From positions 372,001 to 436,000 of the forward strand of contig QVMW01000001.1 of NCBI GenBank assembly GCA_003417655.1: 64,000 nt of DNA, written 5' to 3'. Under the pieces are notes generated by a model that was not told where the DNA came from, did not search any database, and saw only the letters and a program-made list of their open reading frames with translations. The DNA is from Rhodobacteraceae bacterium 63075. GTDB lineage: Bacteria > Pseudomonadota > Alphaproteobacteria > Rhodobacterales > Rhodobacteraceae. Of the stretch, positions 38,884 through 45,567 are shown one piece after another. Positions within the stretch are counted from its first letter, which is position 1, and every line of letters starts with the position of its first letter. A program made the translations under genes and the position numbers.

Positions 38884-39088
38884 AAGTGCCCGATGGAACA
38901 TCCGGGCGGCCCGGGGGTATCGAAACGGGACAGGACAGACCCCGGGATAAAGCGATTCGCTCATCGACTTCCGAGGCCCAACGACTGGCGGTGCGGAAAG
39001 TTCTGCCCGACCGTCATGTACCGGCATCATCTGCCTCCGCACCGTCCGGTGCCCTGTCTCGGGGCATGTCGGCGTGCAGGCCATTTCA
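38852..39088 (-). ncRNA. Candidate EcfG-dependent small RNA
   Basis: A predicted transcript of about 235 nt from the EcfG promoter at 39095-39119 to the rho-independent terminator at 38851-38883. No protein-coding frame inside has a ribosome-binding site or family similarity, and the longest one reads through the terminator. The strand matches its neighbours, but a terminator at 39222-39258 separates it from the upstream operon. Start and end are inferred from motifs only. Confidence 0.5.
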
Positions 39089-39094
39089 CGGCTC

Positions 39095-39119
39095 AACGCC
39101 ACGAAGGCCCGCTGGTTCC
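39095..39119 (-). promoter_or_regulatory. EcfG promoter with no protein gene downstream
   Basis: Bottom strand GGAAC (39119-39115), 16-nt spacer, CGTT (39098-39095), an exact consensus match. It points into the gene-free stretch toward the terminator at 38851-38883. Confidence 0.78.
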
Positions 39120-39221
39120 CCTTCGGACGTGGAAATGCGCGTCGGGTGATGCAAGATAAGAAGGGCCCGGTGGCGAGGTCGGACTCCGGGGCAAACCGGG
39201 GGCAGCGCCCGGGGTTTGAAC

Positions 39222-39258
39222 GCAAAGCGGCACGGCGCGGGAAGGCCCGTGCCGTGCC
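39222..39258 (-). terminator. Terminator-like hairpin after csbD
   Basis: 13-bp stem (39229-39241 with 39246-39258, one G-T pair) and AAGG/CCTT loop. The bottom-strand tail is only GCTTTG, so termination may be weak. Confidence 0.55.
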
Positions 39259-39285
39259 TGATCGGCCTGTTACAGGGTGGCCGCG

Positions 39286-39483
39286 TCAAAGGCGGGCGAG
39301 GAACTCGCTGACCTCTTCCTTGGCCTGCTCCTTCGACTTGCCGTATTTTTCCTGGATCTTGCCTTCGAGCTGTTCCCGGTTGCCTTGCATCTGCTGGATC
39401 TCGTCATCCGTGAACTCGGCCCATCTTTCCTTCAGGGCACCTGCAAATTGTGTCCATCTTCCTGATAATTCATCCCAATTCAT
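39286..39483 (-). CDS. CsbD family stress protein
   Basis: A 65-residue protein, MNWDELSGRWTQFAGALKE then RWAEFTDDEIQQMQGNREQL, a textbook CsbD/YjbJ sequence: small, soluble, helical and abundant under stress, with unknown biochemical role. AGGAG 6-7 nt upstream. The ATG overlaps the TGA of the PLDc_N gene as ATGA. Confidence 0.95.
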   Translation of the reverse strand: MNWDELSGRWTQFAGALKERWAEFTDDEIQQMQGNREQLEGKIQEKYGKSKEQAKEEVSEFLARL

Positions 39484-39755
39484 CTTGGACTCCTTTCACT
39501 GTTTTCGCCTGTTGCGTGACCGGGCATGGCGGAATGTCCGTCATGCGGCGAAGCCCCTTTCGGGGCCTCATAGACTGTCGTGGAGCTGCCGCGTGGTCCT
39601 GCCACGAGCCAGATTACGAAGCCGATCACCGGCAGGATAAGGACGAGCAATGTCCAGAGCACCTTTTCGCCCGTCGCCGCCCGGCTCGAGAGGATGTTGA
39701 AGATCGCGTAGATATCCGCGATCAGGATCAAAACTCCGAGAATGCCATACTCCAT
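39480..39755 (-). CDS. PLDc_N domain small membrane protein
   Basis: A 91-residue protein with two membrane helices (YGILGVLILIADIYAIFNIL; KVLWTLLVLILPVIGFVIWLVAGPR). The pattern W-ll-l-lP--G---W---GPR is the phospholipase-D-nuclease N-terminal (PLDc_N) motif. Alone, this module is a membrane protein of unknown function common in stress operons. AAAGGAG lies 8 nt before the ATG. It is co-transcribed with csbD. Confidence 0.88.
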   Translation of the reverse strand: MEYGILGVLILIADIYAIFNILSSRAATGEKVLWTLLVLILPVIGFVIWLVAGPRGSSTTVYEAPKGASPHDGHSAMPGHATGENSERSPR

Positions 39756-39790
39756 TGGAGCGCTCCTTTCGTTCGGCTTTCAGGTTAGAC

Positions 39791-39815
39791 AACCGCCGGG
39801 AACCCGATTGGTTCC
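39791..39815 (-). promoter_or_regulatory. EcfG-like promoter for PLDc_N-csbD
   Basis: Bottom strand GGAAC (39815-39811), 16-nt spacer, GGTT (39794-39791), one mismatch. The predicted leader is about 29 nt, the same as for the perfect sites. Confidence 0.6.
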
Positions 39816-39824
39816 CGCAGTGGC

Positions 39825-40070
39825 TCAAACGGCAGCGTCCTTGAGGGCCGATGCGACCTGCGTGTCCTCATCGCTCTTCTCCACCGCCTTTTTCACCATT
39901 TTCCGGGTCTCGGGCGATGCCGGGTCATCCTCATTCGCGTGATTGGGATCACCGTCTTCGCCGGGCTGGTTCTTGAGTTCGTAATGCTGTTCTGACCCCT
40001 TGAGCTCCGAAATAACCGTGGACTTGTCGTCGTGGTCACTGGTTTCGGCTTTGCCGCTTTTCCGTGTCAT
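39825..40070 (-). CDS. Small charged hypothetical protein
   Basis: An 81-residue, hydrophilic, acidic/basic-mixed protein (MTRKSGKAETSDHDDKS; PNHANEDDPASPETRKMVKKAVEKS) without a membrane segment or recognised domain, probably disordered. GGAAAGG lies close upstream of ATG 40070. No EcfG promoter was found for it; it may be read through from the PRC-barrel gene or use another promoter. Its location suggests a stress role, which is inference. Confidence 0.65.
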   Translation of the reverse strand: MTRKSGKAETSDHDDKSTVISELKGSEQHYELKNQPGEDGDPNHANEDDPASPETRKMVKKAVEKSDEDTQVASALKDAAV

Positions 40071-40118
40071 CTGCCTTTCCTTCCTCTGTTGAGATGGCTG
40101 AGTGCGGTCAGCAAGGCA

Positions 40119-40140
40119 GGGCGGGGCAGATGCCCCGCCC
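40119..40140 (-). terminator. Hairpin after the PRC-barrel gene
   Basis: 9-bp perfect stem GGGCGGGGC/GCCCCGCCC with loop AGAT (top strand) and no U-run. It may attenuate rather than stop transcription. Confidence 0.5.
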
Positions 40141-40156
40141 TCCGGGCTTCAGCGCG

Positions 40157-40996
40157 TCAGCCGCGGTATTCGGGCTGGTCCTTCAGCGCTTTTTCCGAGG
40201 CGTCGATATAGACGCGCAGATCGCCGCCTTCGTCGGCCCGCATGATCTCGAGTTCATCGAGCGTCACGGCGACCGAATGCTCTCCCATTCCGAGAAAGCC
40301 GCCCACGTCGATCACGGCTCGGTCGATCTTGCCGTTATCGGTCAGCACCAGTTCGCTGACCTCACCGACATGTTCGTCATTTTCGCCATAGACCGATGTG
40401 CCGGTCATTTCTTCGGCGGTCAGGTCGTCGTTTTGCACGGACATGTAGCCGTCAAGTTCGACCTCCGGCGCGCTCATCAGCTGCCGGTTCTCACCGGATT
40501 TGGCGGCCATGTCCTTGTCATTCGACTCGGACATGCTCTCGCTTTCGGACATGTCGGTGTCCTTGCGCGTCTCGCCATAGCTCGGCGCGTTTTCCACGTC
40601 GACTGCGCTTGCCTTCACCACGACGAAGACCTCGCCGGGCTGCTCACCGTCGGAGACGAACCGGAGTTTCGACATGTCGACGGCGACATCCTTCTCACCG
40701 ATGCCGACGAAGCCGCCGACGCCTGCGATCACGGCTTGCACCTCGCCATCGCGGGTCAGGACGATCTCGTTGATCTCACCGATGTCATCCCAGTTCTTCT
40801 CGCCATCGGCTTGCACCTCGGCGTTTTTCTGCATGTCCTCTTGGGTCGCATGGAGGCTCATGCCGATCAGTTCGCTTGCGTTCAGATTGACACTCTCGTC
40901 GAATGTCGTCTCCGAGAACGCGCCGCCATGTTCGTCTGCATAGGCTGTCGTGCCCAGTGCCAGTGCGATTGCTGTTGATGTCAGAATGCGTTGCAT
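40157..40996 (-). CDS. Exported PRC-barrel domain protein (two domains)
   Basis: A 279-residue protein: signal peptide (MQRILTSTAIALALGTTAYA), then two PRC-barrel repeats, about residues 38-130 (ELIGMSLHA; IGEINEIVLTRDGEVQAVIAG; GFVGIGEKDVAVD) and about 185-270 (EMTGTSVYG; VGEVSELVLTDNGKIDRAV; GFLGMGEHSVAV), joined by a Met/Ser/Glu-rich linker. PRC barrels bind protein partners or RNA; this periplasmic form is common in stress regulons. GGAG 7 nt before ATG 40996 fixes the start. The frame is open much further upstream only because it is antisense to pit. Confidence 0.9.
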   Translation of the reverse strand: MQRILTSTAIALALGTTAYADEHGGAFSETTFDESVNLNASELIGMSLHATQEDMQKNAEVQADGEKNWDDIGEINEIVLTRDGEVQAVIAGVGGFVGIGEKDVAVDMSKLRFVSDGEQPGEVFVVVKASAVDVENAPSYGETRKDTDMSESESMSESNDKDMAAKSGENRQLMSAPEVELDGYMSVQNDDLTAEEMTGTSVYGENDEHVGEVSELVLTDNGKIDRAVIDVGGFLGMGEHSVAVTLDELEIMRADEGGDLRVYIDASEKALKDQPEYRG

Positions 40997-41045
40997 ATCT
41001 TGTCTCCTTCTCTTGCGCCGGCCATCGCCAGCCGTTTGGACTCCC

Positions 41046-41071
41046 AACATGTCGCCGGGGGCGAATGTTCC
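41046..41071 (-). promoter_or_regulatory. EcfG-like promoter for the PRC-barrel gene
   Basis: Bottom strand GGAAC (41071-41067), 17-nt spacer, TGTT (41049-41046), one mismatch, the same -10 variant as nepR. The predicted leader is about 43 nt. Confidence 0.6.
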
Positions 41072-41143
41072 TGATTTCGGTGAGCGCATGTCAGCGTGCG
41101 GGGAAATGGTGGGCGCGGCTGGCCTGTTCTGGCGGATGCATCC

Positions 41144-41168
41144 GGAACCATCCGCATGCGCGGGGGTT
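41144..41168 (+). promoter_or_regulatory. Possible EcfG-like promoter for exoD
   Basis: GGAAC (41144-41148), 16-nt spacer, GGTT (41165-41168). The ATG at 41177 lies only 8 nt beyond, so the mRNA would be leaderless or nearly so. Weaker than the other sites. Confidence 0.4.
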
Positions 41169-41176
41169 GTAGGCTC

Positions 41177-41764
41177 ATGGTGACCGGAGAGACAAAGGAA
41201 TGGCGGGCCCCCGCGTCTGCGGCTGATACTGCGTCTGCGGACAAGGAGAGCGTCTCCGTCGGAGAGATCGTCGAGGCGGAGCAGAACGTGAGCCTGCTGC
41301 CCTTGCTGATGCTGCCTGCGGTCGCCCTTGTCTCGCCCCTGAGCGGCATTCCGCTCTTCTCGTCGGCGATGGGGATCATGATCTTCCTCGTGTCGCTCCA
41401 GATCGTCGCGGGCCGCAGGACTGTCTGGCTCCCGCGCTGGATCCGCAACCTTTGGGCCAATGGCCACCACGTTAAGAACGCCTTCAACTGGGTCAAACCG
41501 CTCACGCGATGGCTGGACGAGCACACCAACGCGCGCCTGAGTGGGTTGTCGCGCATGCCGTTCGTTCTGGTGCCGCAGGTGCTCTGCCTGTTTTCCGGCC
41601 TGATCATTCCCTTTCTCGAACTGGTGCCCTTCTCGTCGTCGCTGATCGGCCTTGGCGTGACGTTGCTGGCGCTGGGAATGCTCGCCCGCGATGGTGTCAT
41701 TCTCCTGCTGGCGACCATCCCCTATGTGGCAGCCGGCTGGATCATCTTCACGATCGCGTCCTAG
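41177..41764 (+). CDS. Exopolysaccharide synthesis protein ExoD
   Basis: A 195-residue membrane protein with four or more helices. SVGEIVEAEQNVSLLPLLMLPAVALVSPLSGIPLFSS and the WLPRWIRN...RLSGLSRMPF segments match the ExoD family (PF06055). ExoD affects exopolysaccharide and alkaline or nodulation-related stress tolerance in Rhizobium; the mechanism is unknown. ATG 41177 gives the family length. It is convergent with pit: the two stop codons share the palindrome CTAG. Confidence 0.88.
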   Translation: MVTGETKEWRAPASAADTASADKESVSVGEIVEAEQNVSLLPLLMLPAVALVSPLSGIPLFSSAMGIMIFLVSLQIVAGRRTVWLPRWIRNLWANGHHVKNAFNWVKPLTRWLDEHTNARLSGLSRMPFVLVPQVLCLFSGLIIPFLELVPFSSSLIGLGVTLLALGMLARDGVILLLATIPYVAAGWIIFTIAS

Positions 41765-43248
41765 CTCACCACGGCGCTCAGGATGATGAAGATCAGCCCC
41801 GAGATGACGGCTGCGGCAGGCACGGTGATGACCCATGCCGCGATGATCGTCATGAAATGCGACCGGCGCACGAGCTTGCGGCGGCGGCGCTCCTCGGGGG
41901 CGATACGGCGTTCCTCGGGCAAGGTGTGCGAATTGGCCTTCATGCGGCGGGCCGTGTCCCATTCGCGGAAGAAGCCGACACCGAAGACAGCGCCGACGGC
42001 GATATGCGTCGAGGAGACGGGCAGGCCGAGCCAGCTCGCGATGATCACGGTGATCGCCGCCGAGAGCGAGACGCAATAGGCGCGCATCGGGTTGAGCCTG
42101 GTGATCTGGCCGCCGACCATGCGGATGAGCTTGGGGCCGAAGAGAAACAGGCCGAAGCTGATGCCGAAGGCGCCGATCACCATGACCCACATCGGGATCG
42201 CGACCTTGGCCGAGAAGCTGCCGAACTCGGCGGCATGCACGATGGCCGCGAGCGGGCCGACGGCGTTGGCCACGTCGTTCGCGCCATGGGCGAAGGAGAG
42301 CAGCGCCGCCGAGAGCACCAGCGGGATGCCGAAGAGCACCTTTAGTGATTTGTTGCGGTTCTCCAGCCCCACGGCCTGTTTGCGAATGAGCGGGATGGTC
42401 ACCAGCCATGCAAGCGCGCCCAAGGCCGCGCCGATGGCCAGCGCTGTCGGCAGGTCGATCTTCATGATGCGCTTGAGGCCCTTGAGGGCGAGATAGGCGG
42501 CGAAGGCCCCTGCCATGATCCCGACGAGGATCGGGACCCATTTCTTCGCGGCTTCGATCTTGTCGTCCTGGTAGATCACGCGTGACTTGATGAGCGCGAG
42601 GAAGGCGGCGGCGATCAGCCCGCCGAGGACGGGGGAGATCACCCAGCTTGCGGCGATGGCGCTCATGGTGGGCCAGTTGACCGCCGTAAAGCCCGCAGCG
42701 GCGATGCCTGCGCCCATGACCCCGCCGACGACCGAATGCGTCGTCGAAACGGGCGCACCGACCCATGTGGCAAGGTTGACCCAGAGCGCGGCGGAGATGA
42801 GCGCGGCCATCATCGCCCAGATGAAGACATCTGCGGAGGCCATGGTTTCCGGCGCGATGATCCCCTTGGAGATGGTCGAGACGACATCGCCGCCCGCCAG
42901 CAGCGCCCCGGCGCTTTCGAAGATCGCCGCGATGGCGATGGCCCCGCCGAGCGTGAGCGCGTTGGCCCCGACGGCTGGGCCCATGTTGTTGGCCACGTCA
43001 TTGGCGCCGATATTGAGCGCCATGTAGGCGCCGAAGACCGCCGCGAGCACGACAACGTAGCGCGACGGCTCCTGCCCGAAGAAGATGACCGCGGCGAAAC
43101 CGGCGATGACCATGAAGGCCAGCGCGATCCCCGTCCCGACCATGGGCCTGGCCACGTATTGCGCCGCGCCTTCGAGGTAGGAGAGGCGGTGCAGGTCGCG
43201 GTCGAGGGTGTCGAGGTGATCTGCGTCGGGCGTGTGATTGTCGGACAT
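41761..43248 (-). CDS. pit: Inorganic phosphate transporter, PiT family
   Basis: A 495-residue protein with about 10-12 helices. The two PiT signatures are present: GANDVANNMGPAVGANALT (about residue 88) and GANDVANAVGPLAA (about 315). It imports metal-phosphate with protons at moderate affinity. GGGAG 4 nt before ATG 43248 is preferred over the in-frame ATG at 43284. A Pho-box-like element lies about 60 nt upstream. Confidence 0.94.
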   Translation of the reverse strand: MSDNHTPDADHLDTLDRDLHRLSYLEGAAQYVARPMVGTGIALAFMVIAGFAAVIFFGQEPSRYVVVLAAVFGAYMALNIGANDVANNMGPAVGANALTLGGAIAIAAIFESAGALLAGGDVVSTISKGIIAPETMASADVFIWAMMAALISAALWVNLATWVGAPVSTTHSVVGGVMGAGIAAAGFTAVNWPTMSAIAASWVISPVLGGLIAAAFLALIKSRVIYQDDKIEAAKKWVPILVGIMAGAFAAYLALKGLKRIMKIDLPTALAIGAALGALAWLVTIPLIRKQAVGLENRNKSLKVLFGIPLVLSAALLSFAHGANDVANAVGPLAAIVHAAEFGSFSAKVAIPMWVMVIGAFGISFGLFLFGPKLIRMVGGQITRLNPMRAYCVSLSAAITVIIASWLGLPVSSTHIAVGAVFGVGFFREWDTARRMKANSHTLPEERRIAPEERRRRKLVRRSHFMTIIAAWVITVPAAAVISGLIFIILSAVVS

Positions 43249-43307
43249 GTGGCTCCCCTCGGTTTGGCTACGCGCGATAGCCAATCATCCGCAGGGGCGC
43301 AATCAAG

Positions 43308-43327
43308 TTGTCATAAAACTGTTACAT
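43308..43327. promoter_or_regulatory. Pho-box-like element upstream of pit
   Basis: TTGTCATAAAACTGTTACA on the top strand: two 7-bp half-sites, TTGTCAT and CTGTTAC, 11 bp apart as in the PhoB box CTGTCAT-N4-CTGTCAT, with two mismatches. It faces away from pit. In Sinorhizobium meliloti, PhoB represses orfA-pit through a Pho box, so repression is a plausible role here. Confidence 0.5.
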
Positions 43328-43780
43328 TTCGCGCAGGAGCTTTTGCAGCTGTGGCTCACGAACCATGTTGGCAGCTTCCTCGGGGCTGACCCAGCGGCGC
43401 TCGCGCTCGCTGGCCTCGGGGAAATCCTCGCGCATTTCGCTGACCTCGACCTTGTAGACGAGCGTTTCGACCGGAACAGGCAGGCCGGACTTGAGCTCCT
43501 TGTCGTAGTCGTAGTGGCCGATGGCCTCGCCGTCGATCTGGCCTTTGTGCACGCCCGCTTCCTCCCAGGCTTCCTGCATGGCCGCCTCCGGCGCGTTCTT
43601 GCCGTCCATCGGCCAGCCCTTGGGAATGACCCAGCGGCCCGTGTCCCGGGAGGTCACGAGCAGCACCTTCTTGCCGCCGTCCGACATGCGATAGCACAGG
43701 GCGGCCACTTGAAGGCGTTTGGGGCGCTGAAGGAAAGGGCTGAGATACTCTTCCCAGGCTTTCCGGAGCACATTGGGCAT
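43322..43780 (-). CDS. NUDIX hydrolase
   Basis: A 152-residue Nudix protein. The catalytic box is GWPMDGKNAPEAAMQEAW followed by EEAGV (about residues 66-88); the canonical Arg of REUxEE is Gln while the metal-binding Glu pair is kept. The WVIPKGWPM lead-in is typical of the alphaproteobacterial diphosphoinositol-phosphohydrolase-like branch, so the substrate may be a dinucleoside or inositol polyphosphate. ATG 43780 was chosen over 43840 because similarity starts at MPNVLRKAWEEY. Confidence 0.85.
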   Translation of the reverse strand: MPNVLRKAWEEYLSPFLQRPKRLQVAALCYRMSDGGKKVLLVTSRDTGRWVIPKGWPMDGKNAPEAAMQEAWEEAGVHKGQIDGEAIGHYDYDKELKSGLPVPVETLVYKVEVSEMREDFPEASERERRWVSPEEAANMVREPQLQKLLREM

Positions 43781-43877
43781 AGTTTGAAACCTGAAACTGC
43801 TATTTTTATCGTTGATCGCCTGTATATAGGCGCGCTGCACGCGATTTGCAAAGACTCGCCCGAATGGAGCGGCGTCG

Positions 43878-44651
43878 TCATTCCGAGATGAAACGGCTTT
43901 GCACTTCCACTTCCTGTCTGCGCATCAGGGTCCAGGCGGTTTCCATGTGGTCTTTCATGATGGCGCGCGCGGCCTCTCTGTCGCCGTCGCGCAGGGCGTC
44001 GATGAGGGCGCGCTGGTGTTCGCGGCCCTGCCGCCAGAGCTCGATATTGGGCGGCGAGTAGAGACGGCGATAGACCGTCAGGTCGGACAGAAGGTTGGCC
44101 ATGAAGTCGATGACGAAGCCGATAAGCGGGTTTTCCGCCTGCTCGGCCAGAATCCTGTGAAACCGCAGCGAGGCGATGTGCTGGGCGCGTTCTTCCTCGA
44201 TGTCACTGGCCGGGTCGGCATATTCGGCGATATTCGCGGAGAGCTGGTCCAGCACCTCCTCGGAAAGCGTCCCGGCGAGGCTGGCGGCCAGCTCGGGTTC
44301 GAGGATCAGGCGAAGCTGGTAGATGTCGCCGATGGTCAGATCCTTGAAATAAAAGTAGTTTCCAAGGAGTGCCTTGGCCCTCTGGCGGCTGACTTCATGG
44401 ACGAAACTGCCCCCCCCGGGGCCTGTGCGTGTCTTGATCAGACCCTGGGCCTCGAGGATGCGCATGGCCTCGCGGATCGTGCCTTTGGCCATGCCGAACC
44501 GCGCGATCATCTCCGCTTCGGCGGGCAGGCGGTCCCCGGCTTCGAGACCCTGCTCGACGACCCAGCCCTTGATGGCCTCGGCCACCTGGACGGGGCGGCT
44601 CACCCTTGGTTCATCCCTCGAGGGGGTGGTGGCAGGCGGCAAACTGGTCAT
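43878..44651 (-). CDS. GntR/FadR-family transcriptional regulator (FCD domain)
   Basis: A 257-residue regulator: winged helix (VAEAIKGWVVEQGLEAGDRLPAEAEMIARFG, AKGTIREAMRILEAQGLI; residues about 23-72) and an all-helical FCD ligand-binding domain (about 95-240) with metal-ligand-like D/H positions (RLILEPELAA; LRFHRILAEQ; HQRALIDALRDGD). It overlaps the end of the ABC ATPase gene by 41 bp, so it belongs to the same transport operon and probably controls it, perhaps through the inverted repeat at 50109-50149. Confidence 0.9.
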   Translation of the reverse strand: MTSLPPATTPSRDEPRVSRPVQVAEAIKGWVVEQGLEAGDRLPAEAEMIARFGMAKGTIREAMRILEAQGLIKTRTGPGGGSFVHEVSRQRAKALLGNYFYFKDLTIGDIYQLRLILEPELAASLAGTLSEEVLDQLSANIAEYADPASDIEEERAQHIASLRFHRILAEQAENPLIGFVIDFMANLLSDLTVYRRLYSPPNIELWRQGREHQRALIDALRDGDREAARAIMKDHMETAWTLMRRQEVEVQSRFISE

Positions 44652-45567
44652 CTCCCATCTGTGTCAGCTCCGGGTCCTGTTCCCGGCAAAGCTCGGTCGC
44701 CCGGGGGCAGCGCCCCGCGAAGGCGCAGCCCGGAGGCGGGTTCAGCGGGTCGGGCAGTTCCGATCCCTTTTGTTCTGGTGCCTTGATCGCGCGGCCGACG
44801 ACCGGCGCACTGTCGGCCAGCAGCTTGGTATAGGGATGGCGCGGATTTGCAAAGATGTCTTCGGCGCGGCCGATCTCGACCACCGCGCCGAAATAGAGCA
44901 CGACGATCCTGTCGCTCACCGCCTCGACGACGGCGAGATCGTGGGTGATGAAGAGATAGGTCAGGTCGAACTCTGCCTTGAGGTCTGCCAGCAGGTTGAG
45001 CACCTGGGCCTGGACCGATACGTCGAGCGCCGAGACCGGCTCGTCGAGGATGATGATCCGCGGCCCTGCGGCCAGCGCGCGGGCGATCCCGATGCGCTGG
45101 GCCTGCCCGCCGGAGAACTCGTGCGGGTAGCGGTCCAGGAACTCCTCGCGCAGGTTCACGCTGTCGAATATCTCCGCGATGCGCTTGTCGCGTTCGGCGC
45201 GGGGCATGCCATAGAGCCGTTTGAGCGGGGCTTCCATGATCTGGCGGATGGTCTTGCGCGGGTTGAGCGAGCTGGTGGGGTCCTGGAAGACATACTGGAT
45301 CAGCTTTCCGAACTCGGCCGGGTCGGAATTGTCCAGCGCGCGGCCTTCGATCTCGATGGAACCCTCGGAGGGCTCCAGAAGGCCCACGAGCATCCGCGCC
45401 AGCGTGGACTTGCCGCAGCCGCTTTCGCCGACGACGCCGAGCGTTTCGCCGGGCTCCACGCTGAGACTCATCGGCCGAACGGCGCGCACGCCGGGCGGCG
45501 CGGGGCCGAAGAACGGCTTCTTGAGGGCGAAGGTCTTCGCGAGGTTTTCCACCTTGAGCGCGGGCAT
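44611..45567 (-). CDS. Peptide/nickel-type ABC transporter ATP-binding protein (OppF/DppF-like)
   Basis: A 318-residue ABC ATPase with Walker A GESGCGKST (about residue 49), Q-loop VFQDPTSSLNPR, signature FSGGQAQRIGIARAL (about 155) and Walker B IIILDEPVSALD (about 178). A C-terminal oligopeptide-type extension has CAFAGRCPRATELC...C, the metal-binding cysteines of the OppD/F class. TGATG overlap with the upstream permease-ATPase gene implies coupled translation. Confidence 0.93.
   Translation of the reverse strand: MPALKVENLAKTFALKKPFFGPAPPGVRAVRPMSLSVEPGETLGVVGESGCGKSTLARMLVGLLEPSEGSIEIEGRALDNSDPAEFGKLIQYVFQDPTSSLNPRKTIRQIMEAPLKRLYGMPRAERDKRIAEIFDSVNLREEFLDRYPHEFSGGQAQRIGIARALAAGPRIIILDEPVSALDVSVQAQVLNLLADLKAEFDLTYLFITHDLAVVEAVSDRIVVLYFGAVVEIGRAEDIFANPRHPYTKLLADSAPVVGRAIKAPEQKGSELPDPLNPPPGCAFAGRCPRATELCREQDPELTQMGDDQFAACHHPLEG

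Larger units (their letters stand above)
38707..39285. other. 579-bp region without a protein gene; contains promoters and a candidate small RNA
   Basis: Between the two csbD-like genes. It holds the csbD-like promoter, an EcfG promoter followed by a terminator with no credible ORF between them, and the terminator of the second csbD operon. Small frames here run through the terminator and lack ribosome-binding sites. Confidence 0.55.

Noticed and set aside
38894..38920. Additional EcfG promoter on the top strand
   Set aside because: GGAAC is present but no CGTT-like element occurs at 16-17 nt.
38830..39225. 131-codon frame on the bottom strand between the two csbD-like genes
   Set aside because: It begins upstream of the EcfG promoter and runs through the terminator, has no ribosome-binding site and no similarity; an RNA transcript is more likely.
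40997..42766. Upstream part of an 869-codon open frame continuous with the PRC-barrel gene
   Set aside because: It is antisense or out of frame to pit and exoD, has no family similarity, and the PRC-barrel protein has its own ribosome-binding site, signal peptide and promoter at 40996-41071.
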